64,000 nt of DNA from Gigaspora margarita (Eukaryota; Glomeromycota; Glomeromycetes; Diversisporales; Gigasporaceae). The number at the start of each line of letters is the position of its first letter. The stretch's first letter is position 1. The notes under the pieces were generated by a model. That model saw only the letters and a program-made list of their open reading frames with translations. It made no database searches and was not told the origin of the DNA. The stretch covers positions 261,054 to 325,053 of the forward strand of contig WTPW01000086.1 in assembly GCA_009809945.1 (NCBI GenBank). The letters are read 5' to 3'. A program made the translations under genes and the position numbers. Shown here in pieces: positions 49,641 to 60,189 of this stretch.

Positions 49641-49943
49641 AGTAGCTTTACTGTAAATTATGTCTGACCATTGTCTTACCAACATCTAAAAAATGAATGG
49701 CGAAAATTATCGAAAGTGATTATCGATACGGATAAATTTACTTTCGGAAAAATTGATCTACAACGGGTATAATTGTACATGGCTTTAAATATTCTAAGTA
49801 TTTTCCATGTTCAATTTCTTAGATATATACACATATAGTCGGCAAAAGTGTAGTATTTCGATAGCTAAGCCAACATTTAAAAAGATAAGTAAATAAGCCG
49901 AGAGGTAATTGTAATTTTTAAAGTCAAATTCGTTTAAATCAAA

Positions 49944-50669
49944 ATGGGATCAGGAACACCAGAGTCAGAAAGGAAGCGTTTATCATGGAAACTTTGGTTA
50001 ATTTTAAACTTTATTTTTTATCTTTTGCTTATAGTGACTGTTATCACAGTTTATCGCTCGGTAATTAATTTGAAAAAAATTTTATGGTCAAATTTTTATT
50101 TGAAACTTATACATAATATTTCTATTTTTATTTACATAGCGTGAGCAAGGACAGGTCTTGATGACAACATTTATTATCATCATATTAGTGGAACTAATTC
50201 TACGCTTTTATATTATGTGTCAACTTCGATCTGATGTTAAATTAGGTTGTTGCGACCACTTCTGTATACTACTTTGTAAGTCTGTTATAAATTTTTAAAT
50301 TCTAAATAATTTTTTTTTTCAATATATACAAATTTATATTAAATTTTGTAAATTTTAGTCAGACAAGAATATTATCTTCTTTGGGGAGAGAAAGAAGTAA
50401 ATAAAATGACAGTTGATAAAGTTAGTTCTATTTCAGATATGTTTTCGATAGCTTATCTAGCAGTTTTATGTTGGTCAATCTACAATGGATATTCTGGAAT
50501 TAAAAATGATCCTAATACCAAAAAAAATTTTTTGATCTCGGCAGGATTGGTGGCTTTAATAGCACTTATTAATGTTATTAAACTTGCAGTTTCGGTTTTA
50601 AAAATATGTTTTACTTCTGATACAAAACAACCACCGCCATATGATCCATATCATTCTGTTGCCAAATAA
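49944..50669 (+). CDS. small four-span membrane protein, three exons
   Basis: The only intact-looking gene in the window. Exons 49,944-50,060, 50,140-50,275 and 50,359-50,669 join in frame to 187 residues. Introns of 79 and 83 bp have GTAATT/ATAG and GTAAGT/TTAG ends. The start context is ATCAAAATGGG. Exon 1 begins MGSGTPESERKRLSWK, then a membrane span (residues about 17-37, LWLILNFIFYLLLIVTVITV). Exon 2 has a second span (TTFIIIILVELILRFYI) and CQLRSDVKLGCCDHFC. Exon 3 holds REYYLLWG-type polar sequence (RQEYYLLWGEKEVNKM), a third span (MFSIAYLAVLCWSIYNGY) and a fourth (FLISAGLVALIALINVIKLA), then a polar tail QPPPYDPYHSVAK. The PPPY motif could bind a WW-domain protein such as a Rsp5/Nedd4-type ubiquitin ligase; that is inference. 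Family not recognised. No polyadenylation signal was fixed; AATAAA-like sequence follows near 50,723. Confidence 0.8.
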
Positions 50670-51609
50670 ATTTAGATGCACTCACAAATATATTTATAAT
50701 AAAAATTCTTTGTTACTTAAGTTTACAAATAAAATTTAAAACTGATTTGTTATTAATCCTAACCTTTTATACTTATGATACTAGTCGGTCCGAGGTCTTT
50801 GATTGATAGTTAAAATATAACGTAATAAAATTTATTTAATCATTTACTGCAATAGTAAGCATTCCTAGTGTCATTAGAAAAAGTTGATCTTATTAACGAA
50901 TTTATTTTTACACTAACTAATAAAGATTTGACTGACCATACATGCTGTACCATCTTGTTTATGAATATCAACACCATCTAAAGTTCGATTTGAAAACTTT
51001 ATTTATGTCTTTTAATTGAATAAATAGAGATTAAACCAATCGGTCGGTCGAGTATTATCTAGTTACCATATATAAGTTAGCATATTCGCAATATCCAGCG
51101 ATGAATGACCTATGTACTATGACTTTAAAATAAATTATGGAACATTGTATATGTGACCGGATGAGTACTTGTTATGACTAATTCTATAATATAGGTTGAT
51201 AATTCAAGTTGTAAAGTTGTATTGAAGTTTTTCAATATTAAATTAATGATCTCATAATTCATAAATTAACCATGATTGTATGAGAATATAGCTTATTATA
51301 AAAATAATTTTTCGTTTGATAAATTTTTAACTTGAAATAGTTCAAAGTTGAAAAAAGTTTGAGTTTTGCATTCGTTAATATCATGGGTGAAATTCTCTAT
51401 TTATTTGGAATTTTCAATCTCATTGGTGCGTGACATATAAGTCAAATATACATTTACTTCTCAAACTTCTCGCTAGAAGTGTGACTATGGTTGTATTGGG
51501 ACACAATTAAATGAATTTATCATGAATAGTGTTCTTATGTGCCTAACCTCACATATAAGAGTTACCCCAGTCGAACCATGAAAGTTGCACAATCATCTCT
51601 GCCGATTAC
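50670..51609. other. downstream intergenic DNA, no gene seen
   Basis: Moderately AT-rich, low in obvious repeats, no open frame with support. Confidence 0.6.
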
Positions 51610-51890
51610 ATTGTGACCCTATAAAAAAATCCATCCGGATTATGCACGTGTTTCTATGGAAAGCACGGTGATCTGTGGAACGGCCAGAGAACCGGGTTTG
51701 CACGTGTGAATTCCGTGTTGGCGTGACTAAAATGGTCCGGATTGGACCGCCTGCCCGGGCATTTTGGACCGTAAATGGGCCGGGTTTTGCTGCACTTTAC
51801 TAAACCAAAATTCGCGGGTTTTGTCACGGTCGAGGTACACGTAAGTACCGTAAGTTCACGTGCATATATTTCTTACGAGTTATAACTCAT
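51610..51890. other. GC-richer block with CACGTG and TGGACCG words
   Basis: Contains GCACGTGTTTC, TGCACGTGTGAATTCCGTG and TTCACGTGCATA plus ATGGTCCGGATTGGACCG and ATTTTGGACCGTAAATGG. Base composition departs sharply from the surroundings. No frame stays open. ACGTG words recur at 59,995-60,185, where an octamer array is also close by. It could be an old element or a cluster of E-box/ACGT-core sites. Confidence 0.5.
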
Positions 51891-51891
51891 A

Positions 51892-52130
51892 CAGGGGAGT
51901 CCCCAAAATTCCGGGTCGGTATACGTCGGAGTGCATCGGAATCATGGTCGGCTGGATCGGAATTGATCAATTTTGCCCCATGTTCATAAAAAATTTTACT
52001 AATAAATCATATCCATTCATTAAGTAAAAAATGCCCAGCTGATAATTTTGCTATAGAACCTGCTAACAAGTGGGGCTAAACGTCAACCTAGATCCGACGC
52101 ATCCGACCCGGAAATTTTGGGACAGCCCTG
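51892..52130. mobile_element. MITE with CAGGG ends and TA sites
   Basis: 239 bp. Left CAGGGGAGTCCCCAAAATTC, right (inward) CAGGGCTGTCCCAAAATTTC, both continuing CGGGTCGG. TA flanks each end. Inner parts GTCGGAGTGCATCGGA and GATCCGACGCATCCGA pair. TA sites and CAGGG ends suggest a pogo/Tc1-mariner-derived MITE. Curiously TTACGAGTTATAACTCA precedes it and CTACGAGTTATAAGTAAG follows it. Confidence 0.8.
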
Positions 52131-52329
52131 TAAAAATCTACGAGTTATAAGTAAGTGAGTTCGATTAGTTAGAGTATGATATAATTATGAAGGGTGGTAA
52201 CAAACATGCTTATTGCAAAATTTTGCAAGGAATTTTTTTGATAAGAATTAAAGAGCTTTTTCATAGACGAGATTTTGGGATACAGAGGATTTTTTTAAAA
52301 AAAGTCGGTTGTTTTGAATTTTCGCGTTA

Positions 52330-52520
52330 CACCTATAGTTGTTGGTAGAATTAATTTTTTAAATTAATACGGCAACGGCATGTGCCGTATTTTTTGCCGT
52401 AATTCTTTTGTTCCGTAATGCCGCAATGCCGTAATGCCGCAATGCCGCAATGCCGTAATGCCGTAATGCCGTAATGCCGTAATGCCGTAATGCCGTAATG
52501 CCGTAATGCCGTAATTAGTG
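52330..52520 (+). repeat. GCCGTAAT octamer array, plus orientation
   Basis: About twelve to thirteen tandem copies of the 8-bp word GCCGTAAT (some GCCGCAAT) at 52,419-52,518, introduced by GTTACACCTATAGTTGTTGG and TACGGCAACGGCATGTGCCG. The same leader and array occur in the opposite orientation at 59,750-59,975. Just after it, 52,520-52,605 has inverted TTTCGGGCGAAATTT/AATTTCGCCC words. Non-coding. Confidence 0.9.
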
Positions 52521-52689
52521 TTTCGGGCGAAATTTTATATTCTAAATTCGCCCAAAGAATTTTAATTTCGCCCTATAAGCAACCCTCCGGAACTAGTTTC
52601 GCCAATTTGATCTGCAAATGATCTGCACCGTAATGCCATAGCATTGAAATACTGTAATGCAGTTAAACTTTAAAATTCTTTCAAGCCTG

Positions 52690-53035
52690 AAATAATTTTG
52701 ATATTTGTAAGGCGATATACAAATTGCATGTTGTGGCTTTGTTGTATATAAAACAGATGGCTGAAAGCTTAAATATTTATCATTATGCATTGCCCAGAAG
52801 AAAATAGAGCTGTAAATCGATTTTAAAATTTAGAATCGATGACCAAATTTTAGAATCGATGATTGACAAAAAACTTGAAAATTTGCCAATCAGATGTCTT
52901 TTGCCATTATGTGCTTGATGTTTGAAAAGCGATACACATGTTATGGCTGTATCGTATATAAAACAGATGGCAGAAGCTTAAATATTTATCATTATGCCTA
53001 TGTGTTGCCCAGGTGAAAATAGGGTTGGATTAATA
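52690..53035 (+). repeat. direct duplication with TATA-like box and start codon
   Basis: Two similar 115-bp copies about 220 bp apart (52,690-52,805 and 52,912-53,027). Shared core: GTATATAAAACAGATGGC, then GAAGCTTAAATATTTATCAT, then an ATG. The first ATG reads MHCPEENRAV and the second MPMCCPGENRVG before stops. A TATA-like box 40-50 bp before similar short peptides suggests two copies of a gene's promoter and first codons, now orphaned; this is inference. The spacer holds AATCGAT words. Confidence 0.55.
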
Positions 53036-53942
53036 GAATAAAAAACATTGCGTAGGCTAATAAAAAAAGAATAACGTATAGTATACATATATGTATACTA
53101 AATTTTTTTTTAAAAAAGCATATATTACGCATATATTATACTTATATGTATAAAAAAATTTTGAGTTGATTATATATGCGGTTGTTAATCTTCCCAGCAT
53201 GACTAAAAAAAAAAATTCGGGACATGGCTGTGAAAGAGATTTGTTGCTATAAACATTTACGGCATTAGACTTTACTTTTTTTCTTGTTTTACTTTTTACA
53301 AATCGTTTTTTTTTGCTTTTTAACATATTGACATTTTAACAACTTAATAAAACTTTTAACACTTTTGTAGAGCTAAATTTATTTAAAAAAAAACCTTAAA
53401 TCTAGATGATAATTACATAAATTATTGATTGTAAATAAAGTCGAAGCCATTATTTTTTTTTATTATAACTTCTGTTGAAAAATGAAAACTAAGCTATCTA
53501 TATGGGTAAAAAAAAAAAACCGAATTTGATAAGAATTTATTCGAATAACTAACTAAGAAATTGCACCAATAAATTTAGCAAATAAATTATTGTTTAATTA
53601 TTAAAGTTAGTCGCAAAGAATTGATCAATCCCTCAAATAAGATCCATTATTCGTAATCGAATAAATTTTTTTATTTATATTCAATTTATATACTGATGTG
53701 TTGTATTCTTTTTGCTGATGAAGAATTGTATGTTTATTTATTTGTCATGGCTGAGATGATAGAATCGACATTTAATGTTATAATAAGGCAAAGCTTGTAT
53801 ATACTTTTTACATTTTTGTTAGTGGCTAAATTTTTCACATTACAATTAATATGCCATAGTTTTTGTGATTGTGCTAGGGGTTTATACATATAAGTATGTA
53901 AACTTTATACTTATAAATATGGTAATCCTCATATTTGTAAGT
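53036..53942. other. AT-rich spacer, no gene seen
   Basis: Contains ATATATGTATAC-type words near 53,080-53,155 and short open frames of biased composition without support. Confidence 0.55.
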
Positions 53943-53960
53943 TTGATAAGTCTGATTATT

Positions 53961-55407
53961 TTTTTATTTTTATTTTTTTTTGGTATTAAGGTGAGGTCCT
54001 GCTTTTATCTTTATTAATAATTTAACCAGCTGCCTCTGTGAAGCTAGCTGTACTTTATACAAATTATTTGAATAAAATTTAATAAACTATATGCAAGAAT
54101 TGAAGCTCAGACTATTTTATCTGCGACCTAAACCTACTAGAGTGGTCAAGACTCACCTAGATTTGTATAGTTAAAATATAATTAGTAGAAGTGCTAAATT
54201 TGGCTTTAAAAGTAGACCATATATCTATTTTTCTAATTGCTTGTCCAATAGGTGGACATGTACTAAAAGAAGTGTGTAATTCATCTGGTTGACTACAAAT
54301 ACAGCTATAGGTATAGTTTTTGTATTTATAAGATTTAGAGTGATGGTTATTAGTTTGTCTATTGTTAGTATAAGGATTGTGAGTAGGTATATTTTGATTT
54401 TTTCTCCAAGTAGAAAAATTGCAACAGTAGGGTATCCAGATTTGATCGTAGATTTGTTCATTAATATCTAGTAAGATTTGAATAATAGTAGTAGATGCAA
54501 TTTTATAAGAAATATTGAAGCTTTGAATAGATTGGATTATAGGTATTGGTATAAGTCCTTTGAGTATTGTTTCTATATAATATAGATCAGATGAAGGTTG
54601 AAAAGTACTAAAGGCTTGATGGTTAGCAAACCTCTGTTCTAATTCTTGTAGTTCAAGATTTGATAGTTCAAGTTTGGACTTTTGTAGTATATTATGGATA
54701 GTATTTTGAATAATATTGTGTATTAGAAGGGATTATTGCAGATAAGCCAGTGAAAGTAGGAATCTGGTTGATTATATTGAAAGCAGTTAGGGTTGGTGTA
54801 AAGGTATGGAAAGATTTTGTGGTAGTGGAAATATGAAGGTAGTTCATTAAGGCTGTTCAAAATTACAATTTCGTTTAACGTTCTCCCCCCACCAGCTCTA
54901 AGAGCTCCCCCTAGAATTAAACAGGCCAATCAGAATGCTCATCTCGTTTTCGGATTCAAATAAGTCACGTGCTTATAAGTCAACCAATAATAATGTGTTT
55001 ATTTTTTGCAATTTTAATATGTTTGTTTAATTTGTCCCCCCTCCCCCCACTACGCTTAGCTCCTTAAGGGAACGTTAAACGAAATTATAAATTCAAATGG
55101 CCTAAGAAGCATTTTACATTTAAAAGCTTTTAGATAGTTAAGTCTTAAATTAGTAATATTGTGTGTAGGTTTTTGGTTATGATTAAAGTATTTCCATGTA
55201 GAATTCTAGTCAATTAAATGAGTAAAGCCTGACCATTCACTATTGCGTTTTTGTGAAGACCACATAGCAATAATGTGGGCTTTACAAATATCCTTAACAA
55301 GATATCTAGTTGGGTGTTCTATAGGGAAGTCATTCCACTGCAATATATGTTGTTGGTTATAGGTGTTATTATAATTGAGCTATAGAGTTGATAATGAAGT
55401 ATAGTGG
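53961..55407 (-). mobile_element. 5'-truncated LINE copy with 18-bp target duplication
   Basis: TTGATAAGTCTGATTATT is present exactly at 53,943-53,960 and 55,408-55,425. The 3' end is on the left, with an A-rich tail on the minus strand. Weak minus-strand protein traces typical of LINE C-termini occur (SGYPTVAIFLLGEKIKIYLL at about 54,450; RYLVKDICKAHIIAMWSSQK at about 55,310-55,250). Only about 1.2 kb of the LINE remains besides a MITE at 54,851. The 3' part GGTGAGGTCCTGCTTTTAT resembles 18,985-19,005, so both may be from one family. Confidence 0.85.
54851..55102. mobile_element. Harbinger-like MITE, TAA target duplication
   Basis: 252 bp; left GGCTGTTCAAAATTACAATT, right (inward) GGCCATTTGAATTTATAATT, both followed by TCGTTTAACGTTC. 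TAA on both sides (54,848-54,850; 55,103-55,105). Next to the arms are CCCCCCACCAGCTCTAAGAG and CCCCCACTACGCTTAGCTCC. It lies in the truncated LINE and is therefore younger. Confidence 0.8.
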
Positions 55408-55595
55408 TTGATAAGTCTGATTATTAAATATACATATGAACATAAAAATATAAAGTTATACTACGCTGCTATTTTTATTTTTTCTACTATACTTCTTTAT
55501 ATATAACTCGGGGAAAAGGACACCTTGGCAATTTTATTAATTGTATAATTTTTTAAATACTGGGTATTATTTTTACCTTACAAAATTTTTATTAG

Positions 55596-58059
55596 GTCTG
55601 ATATTACATCTGAGAGTTCTAATAAAAAAAATAAAAGAGGCCATAAAGAAGCTTGTGTTTGGGATCATTTTATTAAACAATCTGTAGGAAGTGGACATTA
55701 TTCAGCCAAATGTAATTATTGTTCTGAAACATGGAGTAGAGGAAGACCTGAAGATTTAAAATCACATTTAGCACTATTTTGTAATGTTATACCTCAAGAT
55801 ATTAAATTAGAATATTTAGAAATTTTAGCTAGTATTAATTCTTCTAAAAAAATAAAAAAATATGATAGCAGTTCTGATAAATTAGTATCTGATTATTATG
55901 ATCTAGCAACTAAGATTGAAACAAGTAAAAAAAATAGAATTGATCAAGCATTAATTAAATTTTTTATATATTGTGGTATTCCATTTTCTGTTGTTGGTCA
56001 TCCTTATTTTATAGATTTTTTTCAAAGTCTTTGTTATGGTTATATTTCTCCTAATAGAACAACACTTTCATCAACTATTTTAAATCAAGAAATTTCTACT
56101 GTTTTACTTAAAATTAATAAGGACCTTGAATATGAAAATAATTTAACATTAGGTAAAATATTATTAAATTTATTTAATTATATAAATTTTTAATTATATT
56201 AATCTAATTTATTATTTAATAGCTATAGATGGATGGTGTAGTCCTTCAGGAAAATCTATTTATGCTTTTGTAATTATTACACCTAGTAGAAAGCAATATA
56301 TTCATACTTTAGTTGATGAATCAAGCAAATCTCATACTGGTTCTTTTAATGCTTCTGAAATTGAAAGGGTTTTAGTTTCAATTGGGCCTCAAAAATTTGT
56401 AGCTATTGTTACAGATGCATAATCAGCTATGCAATTAGCAAAACAAATTATTTCTACTAAGTATTCTCATATTTTATCTATAAGTTATATAGCCCATCAT
56501 ATTAATCTTATAACTTCTAATATTATTAAATTAGATTTTGCTAAAGCAGTTTTTAAAAAATGTCAAACTCTAATTTCTTTTTTTAAACAATCTTATCGTG
56601 CTGGTGCAGCTCTTCAAGAAGATATTATTAATACTTTTGTAAAAGGTGAAGGATTAAAAAGTTCAGTAAAAACAAGATAGTCTACTGCATGGGATTGCTG
56701 CAATTCAATTATTAGATTAGAGCATAGTCTTAAAAATGTATGTATAATATATATTTTATTATTAAATTTATAAATATTGCAATTTTTTAATTAAACTTAA
56801 TAATTAATTATTAAATTTTTATAATTTTATATTTTATTTAGGTTCTTGAAAATCAACCTGAAATTTTCAAGATTCTGTAAATATAAAAACTATTCTTCGT
56901 AATCGTCAATTTTGGCAAGATGTAGAACAACTAGAAACTATTCTTATACCTGCTAAAAGAGCAATTGATGCAGTTGAAAAAATCAAGCAATATGGCATTA
57001 TGTTTTTTGGAATTAGTTAAAATGGCAATTGCAATTGAAAATATTTCTAATATTATAGATTCTGATTTTAAAAAACAATGTATTAGAATATATAATAAGT
57101 ATTGGAAACAATTTGATATTTTAACTTATCTTCTTGTTTATTTTTTACATCCTAAATATAAAGGTAAATTTAATAATATTTATTTAAATTAAAATTTTAT
57201 TGATTTAATTTTACTTTATTTTAGGTAAAGGATTTAAAGATAAAGTATTTCGTGAAATTAGCTTACATGCTATGAAAATTTGGAAAAATTTTGGTGGTAA
57301 AACAAATAGTTGAAAGATTTTATTATCACAACTTAGAAAATATTCAGAAAATATTATACCTTATGATATAGAATATGTTGATAATCATGATACACCTGAA
57401 ATTTGGTGGCAAACTTGTCAACAACCAGATAATTATATACAACAATTGACATTAAAAATGTTCTCCATTGTTCTTCACCAAGCAGCATGTGAAAGAGTGT
57501 TTTCTATTTTAAATTGGATGATTGAAAAAAAAAGAACTAGGTATATTTAATATTATATATATATTTTTAAAAAATTTAAATATATATAATTAACTTTAAA
57601 AATAATTATTTATTAATTTTAATATTTTTTATTTAAAATATTTTTAGATTAAATATTAATCTTCTTCAATCAATGGCACAAATTCATTCATTTTATATTA
57701 CAAATATGGCATCTGAATTAAAATTTTCTAAAGAAAATTTTAATGAAAATGAATTAGAAAANACAATTAATGAAATAACNNAAGCTTTAATTGAAAATAA
57801 TGATCTTTTTAATGAAGATAATAATGATAATGAAAATGAAGATGAAGATGAAGATGAAGATAGTTTTGATATAGATGATGAAAAAGATGAATCTAATCTT
57901 AATGATTTACTTATATCAGAAATGATAGATCTAAATTCTTATAATATTAATGAAACTGAAAATATTTTACCTTTAGATAATGATATTCAACATGAATTAG
58001 AACCTGAAGAAAATTCAGATATTGATTTTGAATCAATTTATAATGAAGAATTTTATTAA
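55596..58059 (+). pseudogene. hAT transposase gene (BED finger, hATC), broken
   Basis: Five exons read along the plus strand: 55,596-56,152, 56,223-56,737, 56,842-57,163, 57,225-57,540 and 57,648-58,059, with GT/AG introns of 61-107 bp. Exon 1 has a BED-type zinc finger (CVWDHFIKQ; CNYC ... HLALFC), then an N-terminal domain; its own first Met was not found, so an earlier exon is missing. Exon 2 starts AIDGWCSPSGKSIYAF and has VAIVTDA and AHHINLI, the usual Asp and His-rich parts of the hAT core. Exon 4 ends with the dimerisation motif HQAACERVFSILNWMIEKKR; exon 5 adds a Glu/Asp-rich tail. Breaks: TAA 56,420 (expected Gln), TAG 56,678 (expected Trp), one-base loss near 56,868, one-base gain near 56,982, TGA 57,311 (expected Trp). 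Three N bases lie at 57,762 and 57,780-57,781. Element ends not found. Confidence 0.85.
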
Positions 58060-59515
58060 TTTTTGATAAAATTAGAATATAATTATTTATAAGCAATTTT
58101 TTTTCCTGTTGCAGGTTTTTTTTGCTACTGTATCTAATTTACAAATTTATTTTTATTTTATTTTTTTTATTTTATTTTATTTTTTATTTTTTATTATTTT
58201 ATTTTATTATTTTTATTTTTATTTTATTATTTTATTTTTGTTATTTTTTATTTTCTTTTTTAATATTTATTTTGTTACAATTTTTATTAAAATCAAATAT
58301 TTAGATTATTTAAAAAATATTTTTAATATTTGAAAATCTATTTATTTAAATTTTTAATTTAATCAATTATAGTTATATAAGATTATATTTTAATAATAAT
58401 TAACAAGATGTTTACAAAAATACAATCAATTTTCTTTTGTTTTATAATAATCATTTTGAACTTACGATATTTATTTAAAAAATATTAATATTTTTTAAAT
58501 AAAAAATTTGATCTGATATTATATAAATTAAATCCAAAGTAATATTAAAAAAATAATTTATATAAATCAATAGATTATTAATTAAATTTATTGATAAGTT
58601 CTCTATACTGGTATATACTATATTTAACCTTATACATTTATCTTCTCGAAAGAACCTTGTTATTCAGAATATACATTATAAAATAAAGATTTATTAGACA
58701 CGTTTACCCAAATTCTTTATGTTCTTGTGGATATGATTAAAGATTTAAATTTCTTTTAATGTAAATAAATTATAATATAGTCTGCATTTATTGCATTCAC
58801 ATCTGATAACATTGTTTCATACTTTGTCAAAAATGGGCCCACCTTGTCTGCCTCTTCTTTGAGACTGATCATTGCTAGTTTCAGATTCAGATAGTGAAAT
58901 AACATCTGGGCAAGGTTTTAACAGCATAGAATTACTAGAATCCACTTCATCAATCAAAAACATCTTGGCAATTAATATAGTTTGTTTAAAATTTTCATTT
59001 TGTTGGCTTTATTTTCTTTTTTTTTAAAAAAAAAATTTGAATTTTTTTTTCATACAATTTATTTTATTTTATTTCGAGAAAGTTAAATCATGTTATCAAG
59101 TCAATTACACTTAAATCACTTATATTATATCCTGCATCATGTCAATTATCAGAGTTATGACCAAAATCTTAGTTTTGACAAATATCAGCTATTACAACAT
59201 ATGTCTGTTACAGCACTCTGCTCATCTTTTTTACGTAATTATACATCCTCAATTTTTCTGCACCTATAACTCTTAAGAAATAAAATTGAATTTTTTTCAG
59301 GAAACACATAGGTTTTGTAAATAGGGTTCCAATCCTATCTTTGATAGACTATCCGAATGGAAATCCTCAACAGATTATATATAAGTTTATCAAAAACCTT
59401 TGTTATGAAAAAATAGATTAAGTATAATAATTATTATTAATTAAAATACCTAAACTATTTGGCTATTTATTGAAAAATGTGACTTATAATCCATCCCATA
59501 TTTTTTAATTTATTC
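58060..59515. other. AT-rich spacer with a TTTTA tract
   Basis: 58,125-58,300 is a TTTTATTTTATT tract that makes hydrophobic open frames by composition. The rest, to 59,515, shows no supported gene. The 3' terminus of the hAT element should be here but no matching inverted repeat was found. Confidence 0.55.
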
Positions 59516-59519
59516 TCGG

Positions 59520-59975
59520 TATTACAGCATTACGGTATTACAACAGGAGGAAATATCAATGTTCACGACTGATCCCTCACCCGGTGTGCAACATATAAAA
59601 TAATTATTTTACACATGTTATGATTATAATCCAACACCATTTTATTATAGTATTATAATAAAAATAGTGTTGGATTATAATCATAACATGTACTAGCGGA
59701 ATGATCTGATATTGTAAAATAATGTTGCACACCGGGTGAAGGATCAGCCATGTAACATCGACGTACAGCATTATAGCATTGCGACATTACGGCATTATGG
59801 CATTACGGCATTACGGCATTACGGCATTGCGGCATTATGGCATTATGGCATTGCGGCATTGCGGCATTACAGCACAAAAGATTTACGGCAATTAGATGCT
59901 ATGCCGTAACTAATTCTACCATGTGGTAAAATGCTGTAATGCTATAATTCAGTAATTCTACCAGCAACTATAGTT
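59520..59975 (-). repeat. GCCGTAAT octamer array, minus orientation, split
   Basis: On the minus strand, GCCGTAAT/GCCGCAAT words fill about 59,750-59,880, followed by GTGCTGTAA, GCCGTAACTAATTCTACC and the leader AACTATAGTTGCTGGTAG. The same order as at 52,330, in reverse. A few more words (59,520-59,545) lie beyond the MITE at 59,569, which therefore interrupts the array. Confidence 0.85.
59569..59747. mobile_element. palindromic MITE within the octamer array
   Basis: Ends CTGATCCCTCACCCGGTGTG (left) and CTGATCCTTCACCCGGTGTG (from right), 25 of 26 matching. Inner arms AATCCAACAC ... TAGTGTTGGATTATAATCAT also pair around an AT centre. 179 bp. The inverted match may go on outwards (ATGTT ... 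AACAT), so the true ends and target duplication are not fixed. Confidence 0.8.
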
Positions 59976-59994
59976 ACACCTGATCCTGCGATTT

Positions 59995-60185
59995 TATTGG
60001 CCATACGAGATACACGTGCCAATTAATACGTGTAATTCCAACTAACGAGCCTATACGTGTCATCCCGAATACGTGCCATTCCGTATAAAAAGCTTACACG
60101 TGCCATTCTGTGAAGTGTGCATATACGTGCCACAGTACATGTGCCATTACAGACTTCTCCGTGCTAAACTGTAACACTACCTGGA
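59995..60185. repeat. cluster of TACACGTGCCATT words
   Basis: In 190 bp there are at least eight ACGTG or near-ACGTG words, often as TACACGTGCCATTCCG: near 60,012, 60,028, 60,055, 60,070, 60,094, 60,125, 60,137 and a CCGTGC near 60,160. Spacing is roughly 15-30 bp. It may be a degenerate minisatellite or a dense array of ACGT-core binding sites. Confidence 0.6.
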
Positions 60186-60189
60186 CCAC

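Larger units (their letters stand above)
46143..49943. other. low-repeat intergenic region upstream of the spliced gene
   Basis: No complete gene was found. Contents noted: a perfect 8-bp hairpin GGTTCGAT/ATCGAACC at 46,230-46,252; a GTAACGTTAAACGAAG motif at 46,478 like the end of the element at 54,851; GATTTAAATCAC words ending GGCATGTGATTTAAATC-like with CCATCCCTA at 46,665-46,762, perhaps one end of a hAT-type element; tandem repeats at 48,130-48,600; a hairpin at 48,963. The last 150 bp (CTAAGCC, AATAAGCCGAGAGG) should hold the promoter of the 49,944 gene, but no certain TATA box was seen. Confidence 0.55.

Noticed and set aside
54900-55060. Poly-C/CCCCCC promoter-like boxes
   Set aside because: They are subterminal parts of a MITE with TAA duplication.
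57673-58059. Independent acidic protein gene
   Set aside because: It is the last exon of the hAT transposase gene; the acidic tail follows the hATC motif in frame.
58109-58333. Plus-strand hydrophobic open frames after the hAT gene
   Set aside because: Translation of a TTTTA tract, composition-driven.
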